Part shown: positions 48,163 through 58,453 of the stretch, one piece after another
Numbering within the stretch: the first letter of the stretch is position 1
How the letters are laid out: the number at the start of each line of letters is the position of its first letter
Assembly: GCA_934045075.1 (NCBI GenBank)
Contig: OW203734.1
Coordinates: 3,530,269 to 3,594,268, forward strand
From: Yponomeuta sedellus
Taxonomy: Eukaryota > Arthropoda > Insecta > Lepidoptera > Yponomeutidae
Length of the DNA: 64,000 nucleotides
Direction of reading: 5' to 3'
Notes under the pieces: model-generated
Seen by the model: only the letters and a program-made list of their open reading frames with translations
Told to the model about the DNA's origin: nothing
Databases searched by the model: none
Made by a program: the position numbers and the translations under genes

Positions 48163-48893
48163 CTGAGGTACTGCTGGCGCTCGTGCTGCGCCGCCGCTGC
48201 CGGCCTGGCAACGCGCCGCGCCGCCTCAGCGACCACGACTGACTGAGGTACTGCTGGCGCTCGTGCTGCGCCGCCGCTGCCGGCCTGGCAACGCGCCGCG
48301 CCGCCTCAGCGACCACGACTGACTGAGGTACTGCTGGCGCTCGTGCTGCGCCGCCGCTGCCGGCCTGGCAACGCGCCGCGCCGCCTCAGCGACCACGACT
48401 GACTGAGGTACTGCTGGCGCTCGTGCTGCGCCGCCGCTGCCGGCCTGGCAACGCGCCGCGCCGCCTCAGCGACCACGACTGACTGAGGTACTGCTGGCGC
48501 TCGTGCTGCGCCGCCGCTGCCGGCCTGGCAACGCGCCGCGCCGCCTCAGCGACCACGACTGACTGAGGTACTGCTGGCGCTCGTGCTGCGCCGCCGCTGC
48601 CGGCCTGGCAACGCGCCGCGCCGCCTCAGCGACCACGACTGACTGAGGTACTGCTGGCGCTCGTGCTGCGCCGCCGCTGCCGGCCTGGCAACGCGCCGCG
48701 CCGCCTCAGCGACCACGACTGACTGAGGTACTGCTGGCGCTCGTGCTGCGCCGCCGCTGCCGGCCTGGCAACGCGCCGCGCCGCCTCAGCGACCACGACT
48801 GACTGAGGTACTGCTGGCGCTCGTGCTGCGCCGCCGCTGCCGGCCTGGCAACGCGCCGCGCCGCCTCAGCGACCACGACTGACTGAGGTACTG
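48083..48893 (+). repeat. 80-bp minisatellite overlapping the end of GLMP
   Basis: Exact 80-bp period: GACTGAGG at 48161, 48241, 48321 ... 48881 (ten occurrences). The unit runs from GGCGCTCGTGCTGCGCCGCC through the TGA stop to GAGGTACTGCT. The first copy is coding; the rest follow the stop. Copies are essentially identical, so recently amplified. Confidence 0.97.
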
Positions 48894-48925
48894 CGGCGCC
48901 GGCGGCCGTGGCGCTCGTGCTGCGC

Positions 48926-49072
48926 CGTCGTAAAAGGCGACTAAGGGACACAAACCGGGGGGTGGGCGGCAGCGCCCCCTGCAGTACAATCCCACCGAAC
49001 TGCGATCCCTAACCCGCATGCCCAGCGTGGGAATTATAGGCCTTTCCCCCATTGATGGCCCAAAGTGTAAGA
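48926..49072 (+). mobile_element. SINE (family C), head copy
   Basis: GTCGTAAAAGGCGACTAAGG...CCGAACTGCGATCCCTAACC, plus orientation, RTE-like tail absent. Confidence 0.6.
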
Positions 49073-49075
49073 CCT

Positions 49076-49269
49076 AGTTTACACGTTCAGTCTGGCGTCA
49101 GTCAATTCCATTAGTCTGGTTAGACTGACGGCAGACTGAGTGTCTATTCAGTGGACTGATAGACCAGACTGACGTATATACGAATATTTTGATGCTTCCT
49201 CTGTCTGGCATCAATGCGAGCTTGGTCAAGGTCGCGGACTGAACTGACGCCAGATTGAACGTGTAAACT
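49076..49269. mobile_element. MITE (family G), copy 2
   Basis: TIRs AGTTTACACGTTCAGTCTGG and inverse; related to 27166-27331. Confidence 0.8.
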
Positions 49270-49384
49270 CCGTCTTAAATGGCCCCCAGTTCCCGGCCGC
49301 CCCGCTATTCCTGGCCATGGCAGCGGCCATGGTAACGGCGGGGCAGGGGGTGCTAAGAATGACCGGGCTATCTTAGGCTGCAAG

Positions 49385-51310
49385 AAACAACTGACCCTGG
49401 CAACGTTCAACGGATGCACTCTGAGGCTTGACCATCATCTAGCGCAGTTGGAAGTGGAGTTAGAGAGCATTAAATGGCATATTCTGGGGTTATGTGAAGT
49501 CCATAGAGAGGGGGAGGACACCTTAACCCTAGACTCAGCCTCAAAGTGGGCATGGCAAAGCCCCGACATTTTGACTAAAAATGAGATCGACTTCATCATG
49601 ACGGATATTCCGAGATGTCTCAGTGATCAACAGGTTTAATACCAGACCCGATAACAGACTTCTTCGAGGCTCTCTGAGTTGATAAACTTGAAGCTTGAGA
49701 GAACCCGTCTTATGAAGTCCACGCTCCGACCTAACCCAATCCAAATCATGGCGGGCACCGAGAAGTTCCAGCAGCTACTCGGGGACAGATTTGCTGCCTT
49801 GGAACCCACCAATGACGCTGACGAGACCCTACAGAATCTAGTCGAAACTCTGAGGGACGAGGGCATCAAGTTCTGCAAAACGCAGTGGACTGGTAAGAAG
49901 TCCAAAATCTCGGCTGAGACTCTCGGGTTGCTGAGAAAAAGACGGAAAACCACCCAAGTGACTTCGTCTGAGCGGTCGAACCTGAAGAGGCAAATTGCGA
50001 AGATGGTACGGCGCGACCTTCCGAGCTCCAACACACGCCTCATCGAAGAGGCGATAGAGCAAAACCGAGGGTCCAAAGTATTCACTCAGCAGCTTGGCAA
50101 GAGCCACCTGACGAAGCTTAAAACGCACGACGGGAGGACCGTATTGTCATAGCCGGAGATGTCCGGCGAGATAGATGACTTCTATGGTCATCTATGGTAT
50201 GATTATACGCTGCACAGGCCCCTCATTCCCAACGAGACGACCTCGATTCCAGAGCCACCCTGACATGCCACTAGACCGACGAACTGCCTGACATCAGTCA
50301 AGACGAGATCGTGTTAGCTCTGAGACAGCTTTAAAATGGAAAAGCCCCCGTTGCGGACGGGATAACATAAGGGCTTTTGAAAGCTGGAGGAGCCCCTGTT
50401 AGTCAGGAATTTCAAAAGCCCTTCAACGCTGTCCTTCACAGTGGGAGAACTCCAAAGGCGTGGAGCAGGAGTTTGGTGGTGCTCTTTTTTAAGAGGGGTG
50501 ACAAAACACTTATAAAAAATTACAGACCCATCTCGCTTCTGAGCCATGTCTATAAGCTGTTTTCACGAGTGATCACGATTCGTCTCGCCAGGAGACTCGA
50601 CGAGTTCTAGCCGCCGGAACAAGCCGGGTTTGGCGGAGGATATGGCACATAGACCACATTCACACAGTGAGGCAGATTATACAGAAGTACGAGGAGTATA
50701 ATCAGCCCCTGTATCTGGCCTTTATTGACTATGAGAAGGCCTTTGATTCTGTCGAAGCCTGGGCTGTTCTGGAATCCTTACAGCGATGCCAAGTGGACTA
50801 TCGTTATATCGAGGTGTTGAGATGTCTGTACGAAGTCGCCATGTGTGTCCAAGTGTTGGAAGACATACCGCAATGCTCGAAAACGAAAGTTTTCAATCAG
50901 TGCGTCCTACCTGTCATGACCTACGAAGCAGAGACGTGGACACTCACGAAAGGGTTGGTCCAACAGTTCAAAATCTCTCAACGAGCTATGGAGAGAGCTA
51001 TGCTCGGAGTTTCTCTGAAGGATAGGATTCGTAACGAATGCATCCGACAGTGAACCAAAGTTATCGACATAGCTCAGAGAATCAGCAAGCTAAAGTGGCA
51101 GTGGGCTGGCCATCTCTAGCGAAGAACCGACAACCGTTGGAGTAAACGTGTTCTTGAGTGGAGACGGCAAACGTAGTGTAGGACGCCCTCCGTCCAGGTG
51201 TGATGGCGATCTGCGAAAAACTGCCGGCAGATGCTGGATGCGGCAAGCTGAAGACAGGGCGCTATGGCGCTCATTAGGGGAGGGCTATGTCCAGCAGAGG
51301 ACTAGTAGTC
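49385..51310 (+). mobile_element. RTE-clade LINE, internally deleted and inactive
   Basis: Pieces in order: endonuclease remnant (LESIKWHILGLCEVHREGED), linker (LGDRFAALEPTNDADETLQN), RT fragments (KNYRPISLLSHVYKLFSRVI; YLAFIDYEKAFDSVEAW) and the C-terminal DLRKTAGRCWMRQAEDRALW then 3' end. The YxDD region is missing between 50850 and 50900, and stops and frameshifts are present. Confidence 0.85.
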
Positions 51311-51319
51311 TGAGACGAC

Positions 51320-51800
51320 GAAAACTACGACGTTATCTAAAATTTTGGTCCAGGTTACTTCAGTTATGGAAATATGGCAATTTTCAACTAAAATATTGTA
51401 CTTCACCGGTAGAATCTTGTTTACTAGAATGGACAAGTAAGGTTAAATAAGACTGTACATCATTTATCCCGAAGATTTATCTTTTATCATGGAGATTGTG
51501 CACAGAGAGTACAGAAACTTATATCCCCATCACCTTTCTTCCATCGGACCACCGGACGGATGGCTCGTTGCACGCTTTTGTCGTCAAAATTCCGCAATTC
51601 CCACCGAGCGATTCGCGAATTCTTTTATAATAAGAACAGCAAAGTTGTGGAACTCATCTGTCTTTCCGGAGACATATAACCTGGGTGTCTTTAAAACTAG
51701 AGTCAAACGTAATTTAACAGGTAAGCACAAGACATCGAAGAAGGGGGTCTTCGCTTACCACCAGGCGTGACTGGGGTCAAGTGTAAAAAAAGAATCTCAC
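51320..51800 (+). mobile_element. LINE ORF2 C-terminal fragment, jockey-like
   Basis: RFANSFIIRTAKLWNSSVFP followed by ETYNLGVFKTRVKRNL is the usual ORF2 end of CR1/jockey-type insect LINEs. Confidence 0.65.
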
Positions 51801-51849
51801 CATTACTGTACTTATAGACCACCATTACCGTATTCATACACCACAATTG

Positions 51850-52197
51850 AAGCGCTCGTTGCCTAGTGGAACCGAGTGATTGGAACCAATTACTAGAGTT
51901 AAGCAACAACAGGCGCGGTCGAGTGCTGGATGGATAACCGCCCCGTGTCTAGTGTCCGAGTGCTTCCGTGCTTCGCAAGGTACGTTGAGCCATTGATGCC
52001 GGCTTTCATGTAATGGCAGTCGCTAAGCCACGTGAAAGGCCTTATAGGCGGCTTAATTACTTCTGACAGTAAGGCCCGCCACTGTTTAACATTCCTCCAC
52101 CAACCCGGACTTGGTCCCCGTGGTGGAGTGGTCTAACCTTCCTGTGTCGCAGGAAGAGACCCGTGCCCCAGCAGTGGGGACATAGAAAGGGATATCA
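51850..52197 (+). mobile_element. 5S-like SINE (family B), full-length
   Basis: Head GCGCTCGTTGCCTAGTGGAA, AGTTAAGCAACAACAGGCGC, GGATGGATAACC; then body and CCCCAGCAGTGGGGACATAG tail. Confidence 0.7.
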
Positions 52198-52494
52198 TAT
52201 TATCATACCACAATCACCGTAATAATATCCTACCATTACCATACTAATATATCTAATATAATAGTATTGTCGTCGTCGACGACGACGACCATACTAATAT
52301 CCCACCATTGCCGGACCAATGTCGCACTAGATAATAAAAGTACCCGAAACCAGCGCGCGCATGTAACGACTAATGAATGTTGATGAAGTGAAAGAGATCT
52401 GTCAGGATCGTAGCAGATGGCAGACCCTGGTCTCTGCCTACCCCTACGGGACACAAGCGTGTGTTTGTGTATGTATGTATTGAACAACTAGTTA

Positions 52495-52735
52495 GTTAGT
52501 TAGACCTGAGATTTCCGCACTTAGCCTCATAGTTGGGCCATTGTACGTAGCAACATCTCAGACACTGGGGTTTCCTTACGATATTTTCCTTCACCGCAGC
52601 GAGTAGTATTGCTACTATAATTTCACAAATTTACATATCTTAGAAAACAAAGTCATTGGTACATGAGCCGGGGTTCGAACCCACGACCTCCCGATTGAGA
52701 AGCCGGCGTTCTACACCGCTCCGCTACCACCGCTC
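52495..52735 (-). mobile_element. tRNA-like SINE (family E), copy 2
   Basis: Closely matches 29935-30212, including the tRNA-like head on the minus strand. Confidence 0.7.
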
Positions 52736-52880
52736 TTGTATTGAACAACTATGCCCCACTAATGTTCTCTATCTATCTATGCATTTAAGAGACTCGCCCC
52801 CTCGTCCATCACCGTTCCACGTGGTGTTCATCCAGACGTCCAATCCAACAAGCTAATTATGGAACTGTTGGTCTTTCCAG

Positions 52881-53620
52881 GTGGGACTGAGCCAGCGTCA
52901 AACTGGTGCACTACACATCAGTCCTGCTGGTGGAGGATTGAGGACGAGGGCGTCTAGCTAAAAGAGACCACTGATGCTACATCTTAATGTGAGAAAGCTG
53001 GAAATGTTTATTGCATCCGAAATATCCTTGGACTGACTTTTACCACTTTCTTAAACGTGGCTTAAATGGCATTTGACTAAGATTCTTCATACTAAATTTG
53101 ATTTAAGTTGACTTAAGTGACATTTAACAATTGGTGCAAGTCGGCCCTAGAATCGAAATCTACCTTTCTTACAACAACATTGTTTTTGCTAGTGCTACAG
53201 AGAGTTTACGATACGCTGACATTTACGCGGGAGAATACTTACGTACATAGTAAAGTTTTAAAGTATGAAAATGTGACTCTGACGTTTAGTTTAGACTTTT
53301 AGAGTACCTGTTTATTTCCCATTTACAAAATTGTCGCATAAAAGTAGATCCCATGTAGGTTCATGGGATAAATTAATTCCAGATATGAACCGGATTTTTA
53401 TCCGTGTTAAGAGGGTTTAGTGGTATCTACTAATTATAAGTAAGAATGTAAAATATCTTCTCTGGTAAACCTCTCCCGTAAACTTTTGCTGTGGTGCCGA
53501 TTCTCTAAGCACTCCTTATCGTAGTTTATTTAATCTGTGGCTACGTTTTTTGCTTTTAAATTCACCACAGACTTGTTTTAAGGAATCGTGTTTTTATAAA
53601 TAAAGCTGTGTTTTTAATGC
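52881..53620 (+). other. Possible spliced 3' UTR exon of GLMP
   Basis: A good acceptor (GGTCTTTCCAG, 52870-52880) is followed by ~740 bp of non-repetitive sequence with AATAAA at 53599-53604. GLMP exon 7 continues past its stop into CTGAG|GTACTG, a donor type (GTACTG) also used by Lon exons 2 and 12. Joining them is inference; no coding potential is claimed. Confidence 0.3.
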
Positions 53621-54385
53621 TGCACCAATAATGAAATCCAGAAAATACTGCTTATGAAAGATCTCAAAACAACTGAATGTTACATTCTGAATTCTATCAA
53701 TTGTGTGTTAGTCAAAAGTTCCTGTGTCGTATTGAGTGCATAAGTTATCAATTTGTGTGTAGAAATAAGATTATTAATCTTTTAAGCATACAATATAAAT
53801 AAGTGCCTACACAGTATGATAAAAATATGTTAGTAAGTATGTAAATGTTTTTAAGACTTTTAACCATTGATATCAATTATTATATTATGATATTAACTCA
53901 TAAATGAAATTTAATCTTAGGTGATGAACATAGGACGATTGCTTAAAGAAAGTGATTGGTAGTATTTTGTGAGCGAAACACGAATAATGGTTAAGTTACA
54001 CTCTTTGATCAACCGTCTTATATATTTAGTCTCAATTCTTATTTTATAGATGGATAATATTGTAGAGGCACAAAAAATTAGGCAATGAATTGAAAAAGGT
54101 CGAAGGAAGTCTTTTCATAGTGACAGAAGGAATTCCCTAGCAGACTCAATGGATGAAAGATATTTTAGTATATACAGGGTGCAACAAAATCCCCATATTG
54201 TACATATTACAAGTAGGGGTATTCGTCGTCAATAACAACAGCCAGGATCCCGTTTTCTTTCATTTCATTTCCGTTTCATGAAACTACAATTAAGTTTACC
54301 ATGACAATCCGATGTAGGTACATTAACATACAAGCACATACAGTGCTTTTGGCCCCACACTAGGACCCTCCGGCCGCCAGGTTCG
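53620..54385. other. AT-rich stretch, nothing recognised
   Basis: No ORF with a recognisable domain and no second copy of this sequence in the window, apart from a short family H-like piece near 54330-54365. Confidence 0.4.
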
Positions 54386-54600
54386 ATCGCACAGTTCGAT
54401 TAATCGAACTGTGAGTATTCTTATGGTTCGATTGAAAAGTCGAACTGTCCGGAGTTTGCTATTTTAAGTAAACCGTGGTTCGATTAATCGAGCTATGAGG
54501 AATTGTATGTCCTTATGGTTCGAGTGAAAAGTCGAACAGTGCGGAGTTTGTATTTTAAGTAAACGTGGTTCGATTAATCGAACTATAAGGAATTTTAGAA
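54385..54600. repeat. ~90-bp tandem repeat with internal palindromes
   Basis: Three copies of GTTCGATTAATCGAAC (the first extends to a 24-bp perfect palindrome, 54390-54413), alternating with TTCGA(T/G)TGAAAAGTCGAA and GGAGTTTG..ATTTTAAGTAAA. Confidence 0.85.
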
Positions 54601-55102
54601 CCTTACAGAAAATTAATTTAAACGTCCTACTGTATCAGAAAAGTAATTGCTATTTAATAAATATCCTTTATTTAAATAAAGAACCTTTCCATGCCATACG
54701 TTCCAGGAAAAATCCCACACTATGAGCAAGCATCATATTTGTTGAAATTATGAACTCATTCCGTCTTCGTGGTTCTTTTTCTCGCTTCTCTAACAGTCCT
54801 CCTTTCATTTTAATGCCATAATACTCAGAATCTCGGTGTAAACTGGTCAATACACTCATCAAATTTGGTCCTTTTTTCCCTATAAGTGCATTGATTTTTT
54901 TATGCCACCCTTCGAGACAATTTGTTGTCCGGTGTAGCTCTCCATAAACCACAGAACATAAAAAAGAGTAGAAGTCGTAAGTGGGCGGTGCCCGCGTGCC
55001 TCACATTAGCAATGTATTGCCTATGCGTAGTCGGTGACAGTTTTGTTGACTTCAGTTGCCGTGCGCTTCTAGTAAAGAAAAAATGGTGAAAACTTTATTA
55101 AA

Positions 55103-56218
55103 ATGCCTTGTTACGCTGTGTTAGAGAGCAAAAATAAAAGTTGGGGACCAAAATATACCGATCATGCCGTAACATTTCATCTGTAAGACGTATTTCATTG
55201 TATTTTTAATTTAATTTGTAATAACATGAACACGGAAACCAATCCGAAAATGACAAAGTGAAACCACCTTTATTTACTGGTTGGTAAAGTAAAATTTTCA
55301 TCGAAGAAAGTGTACATTCTCTAGAAATTTCTGTCAAAATTTGAATTCTACTCAATTACGGATGGGGGCACACATGATAAAAATCTATCGATAATTAATT
55401 GTCTATGACTTAGTAGTCATACAACATACATACTTAACGGTACTTAGGTATTGTAAATTCCAATTCGTCTAAGTAGGTAAAATAATTATTGTTATTTTAT
55501 ACCTACTTCCTAAGTGCCTTTTTATATGCACCCGGTCTCCGTCCGGTCGCCGGGCTGGGTAAAGTAGTAATGTATTAGCTCCGGTCGCCGGCTGGTCGTT
55601 GTGTGTGTGAAAACTGTCATTGGAGCTCATACATTACTTTTCATACAAGACATGACATGAGCACATACAAGACATGAGCACAGCTAGATCGCGATATAGT
55701 TTTCCTTCACCAGTTTATCAGGGACTGAAATATTTAAGAAACTATCAAAGTAATTTTAATCTTACATTTTTAAATATTCCAACCGAGATGTAAAGTGAGG
55801 TTATCCAAAACGACTCGTATGGTTTTTGTTACTTCAGTTCAAAACATATTTACCTGTTCAAGTGGTTGTTCTTTTGGCGAGCATCAGATTTTTGTTTTGT
55901 TATGTTATTAGTTTTATGGTTTTTTATTATTCTGCCCTTAATACTTCAACCCCTTTGACAACAGCAAACCGAGGCAATGATAAAACAACACACTCGGAAT
56001 CAAAAAAATTGGGAAGTGAGTTTTCGTTTAGTTTTACTAAGGAAACCGGACACGAAATTAAAATGGAAGGCAGCGATAAGAAGGCTAAATTGGTTCGCAA
56101 CGAAGGTGAGCACAATATGTTCAAAGCATTTTCATGAACACTTCATAATAACTAAAAAAGGTAGAAGGTGGCACTTATGTGATGCAGCAATACCAGAAAA
56201 AATGTGCTTCACTTCCAG
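55103..56218 (+). pseudogene. THAP-domain fragment of the P-like element
   Basis: Two exons join in frame: 55103-55182 (MPCYAVLESKNKS...HAVTFHL) and 56042-56218 (KPDTKLKWKAAIRRLNW, KVSTICSKHFHEHFITKKGRRW-like, then CDAAIP). They match the THAP order: N-terminal Cys, VTFHL, W, CSKHF. The second N-terminal zinc Cys is not evident and no transposase catalytic domain follows, so the element could not move by itself. Confidence 0.7.
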
Positions 56219-57010
56219 GTTAGACTCTTGCGTATAAATGAAATTATATCAGTACAATCGTTAATTAGTATTACGTATGAAACATGGCGCACAGATAGAT
56301 AAAGATCTGAATTGAGTCGTTGAATAATATTTCCCGTGTTATAATTTCTAACGCCGGCGAAGCAGCGGCTCAAAGCTAGTTTTAATACGGGAACATTTTA
56401 AAATATTATGAATTCTACCACATTAGAAAATACTATCTACCACATTGTTTTATTTGTGCATCTATCCACCCTATTAGTATTAATTCTTTATTGCACAAAA
56501 GATAATGTAAAAAAGATGCATTTTCGACCAGTAAACCCGCAGGCAAAAAGAAATAGCTAACAATACTGAGTACCAGTATTCGTATTCGGCCGTTAATGTG
56601 TTAAAACTGTTTGTATAATTTGTCGATACGTTCTCCCTATCGACAAACTAGAACTGTCATTGTCCCATCCCAAACTGAGAATGTACTTGTTTTTCAATTT
56701 TGAACTTTATGTCTTACTAAGTAAAAGTTCTTTTCGGTCCAAGGCGGTGATAGTTCCATCTAGTGTAGAGTAGCGTTACTACAAAATGTCAACCTTAATT
56801 TCATCATGTCATTTGACTTTGATCATGTTTTTTTTTCTGCGTTGCTGTTTTTGGCTAGCACGTGCGCTCTCGGTTTTTTGGTTTTATTTAGCTCTCTAAG
56901 AGTACCTCTTCGGTGGCTTTACTGTTGTGTTGTCTTGTGTGGTGTTGGTAATCTGTGTCTGTTTAAATAAACCAGCAGTCCGGTAAGTCCAACCATTTAT
57001 TTCATAAAAA

Positions 57011-58453
57011 ATGGACACAACAAAGATCCCCCCTAAACCCCCAGATATTGAGCCCTTTGAATTGTCCCCAATCCTCACGGTTACTCTCCCCCAGACTCAA
57101 AATGCCGTTCCCGAGAAAATGGAAGTCTCTGAAACTCACAATAGAAAGCGCCCAGCGGTGCCTAATTCCCCTAGCGAGATGCCGGTAAAATTGTCGAGAC
57201 CCATTTCCAATCCACCTGCCAGAACGAAATACTCTGCACTTGATAAAGGTCCATATGTAGTTCATGTTTCTCTGACTGAAAATGAACCGAATTCGGGCAC
57301 GACGTTACACCATGTCAAGTTCGGACTATTTCTGATGAAGAACAATGTTAATAATGTATTGCAAGATGGAATTAAAAAACTTGGACGCAATAAAGTAGAA
57401 GTACAGTTTAAGGCACCGGAAGACGCGAACGCTTTCATCTCTAACCCATTATTGGAGGCCCACAAATATAGAGCGACAGTACCCCAGTACAACGTAACTC
57501 GCATGGGTTTGGTGAGGGAAGTCCCTCTTGAATGGTCGGAGGAAGAGATAGTTACACGAACAAAAGTACCAGCAGGCTGTGGCAGGGTTTTGAAAGCCCG
57601 GAGGATGAACCGTAAGTTTGTATCTAATGATGGGAAACCGGAATGGAAACCAACACAGACAGTAGTCCTCACATTTGACGGTCAAACCCTGCCAAAGCGT
57701 GTGTACTGTTGCTACTCTGCACTGGAGGTGGAATTGTATATGTACCCAATAGTTCAGTGTTTTAACTGCTGTCGCTTCGGACATACTCGAAATCTGTGTC
57801 GCTCTAAGCCCAGGTGCTACCAGTGTGGTCTGGACCACCCTGGTGATGGCTGTAATATTCACAAGAGTGAAGCTTTCTGTGTTAGCTGCCAGGGAGATCA
57901 CTCAGCTATTAGTAAAGACTGTCCAGAATACGGTAGGCAACGCGCAATAAAACTATTAATGGCAGAGCAATCTATCTCATACCCAGAGGCCAACAAAAAA
58001 ATCCCAGCTGTAATTAGAAGTTACGCATCTGCAGCTAAAATGTCCACACCTCGCCTTTCCCAGGCTCGCTTGGGTGTTTCACAAAATGATTCTACCTTAT
58101 CTCACAAGCCACAGTCGCATGAATCCCCAAAGTCATATAAAAAAACAGTCTTCTCGAAACCTAGGGCCCGCTCCCCACTATCCCCTGGATTTGACAGACA
58201 AACCCATCAAGCTCTGATACATAATTATTCATTCTCGCCTTCCAAAAACGGGTGTGCTCTAAGCCAAGAGCACCAAAACATAACATCACCAAATAGAGAG
58301 GACCCGATGGAACAACTTGTTTCCTTAATCTGTTCCTTGATCACTTCCAAATCCTTACCAGACCACGTTGCCCACAAACTGAACATGATTATGTATACTC
58401 TTCACAATGGCTCCCCCCCTCACTCTTCTGCAGTGGAACGTGAGGAGTATTAA
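57011..58453 (+). CDS. LINE ORF1, zinc-knuckle nucleic-acid chaperone
   Basis: 480 aa. Proline-rich N-terminus, a central basic domain, then three CCHC-type knuckles: CFNCCRFGHTRNLC (~250-263), CYQCGLDHPGDGC (~270-282), CVSCQGDHSAISKDC (~291-305), and a Ser/Pro-rich tail. ORF1 proteins of this type package the LINE RNA. Its last 47 nt overlap ORF2 in another frame, so ORF2 is probably made by reinitiation or frameshift. Confidence 0.92.
   Translation: MDTTKIPPKPPDIEPFELSPILTVTLPQTQNAVPEKMEVSETHNRKRPAVPNSPSEMPVKLSRPISNPPARTKYSALDKGPYVVHVSLTENEPNSGTTLHHVKFGLFLMKNNVNNVLQDGIKKLGRNKVEVQFKAPEDANAFISNPLLEAHKYRATVPQYNVTRMGLVREVPLEWSEEEIVTRTKVPAGCGRVLKARRMNRKFVSNDGKPEWKPTQTVVLTFDGQTLPKRVYCCYSALEVELYMYPIVQCFNCCRFGHTRNLCRSKPRCYQCGLDHPGDGCNIHKSEAFCVSCQGDHSAISKDCPEYGRQRAIKLLMAEQSISYPEANKKIPAVIRSYASAAKMSTPRLSQARLGVSQNDSTLSHKPQSHESPKSYKKTVFSKPRARSPLSPGFDRQTHQALIHNYSFSPSKNGCALSQEHQNITSPNREDPMEQLVSLICSLITSKSLPDHVAHKLNMIMYTLHNGSPPHSSAVEREEY

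Noticed and set aside
48000..48951. Arg/Ala-rich minus-strand open frames over the 80-bp array
   Set aside because: Shadows of a GC-rich repeat on the opposite strand of GLMP exon 7.
52920..53000. An additional coding exon of GLMP
   Set aside because: GLMP already ends with a transmembrane helix, tail and stop in exon 7; at most this is 3' UTR.
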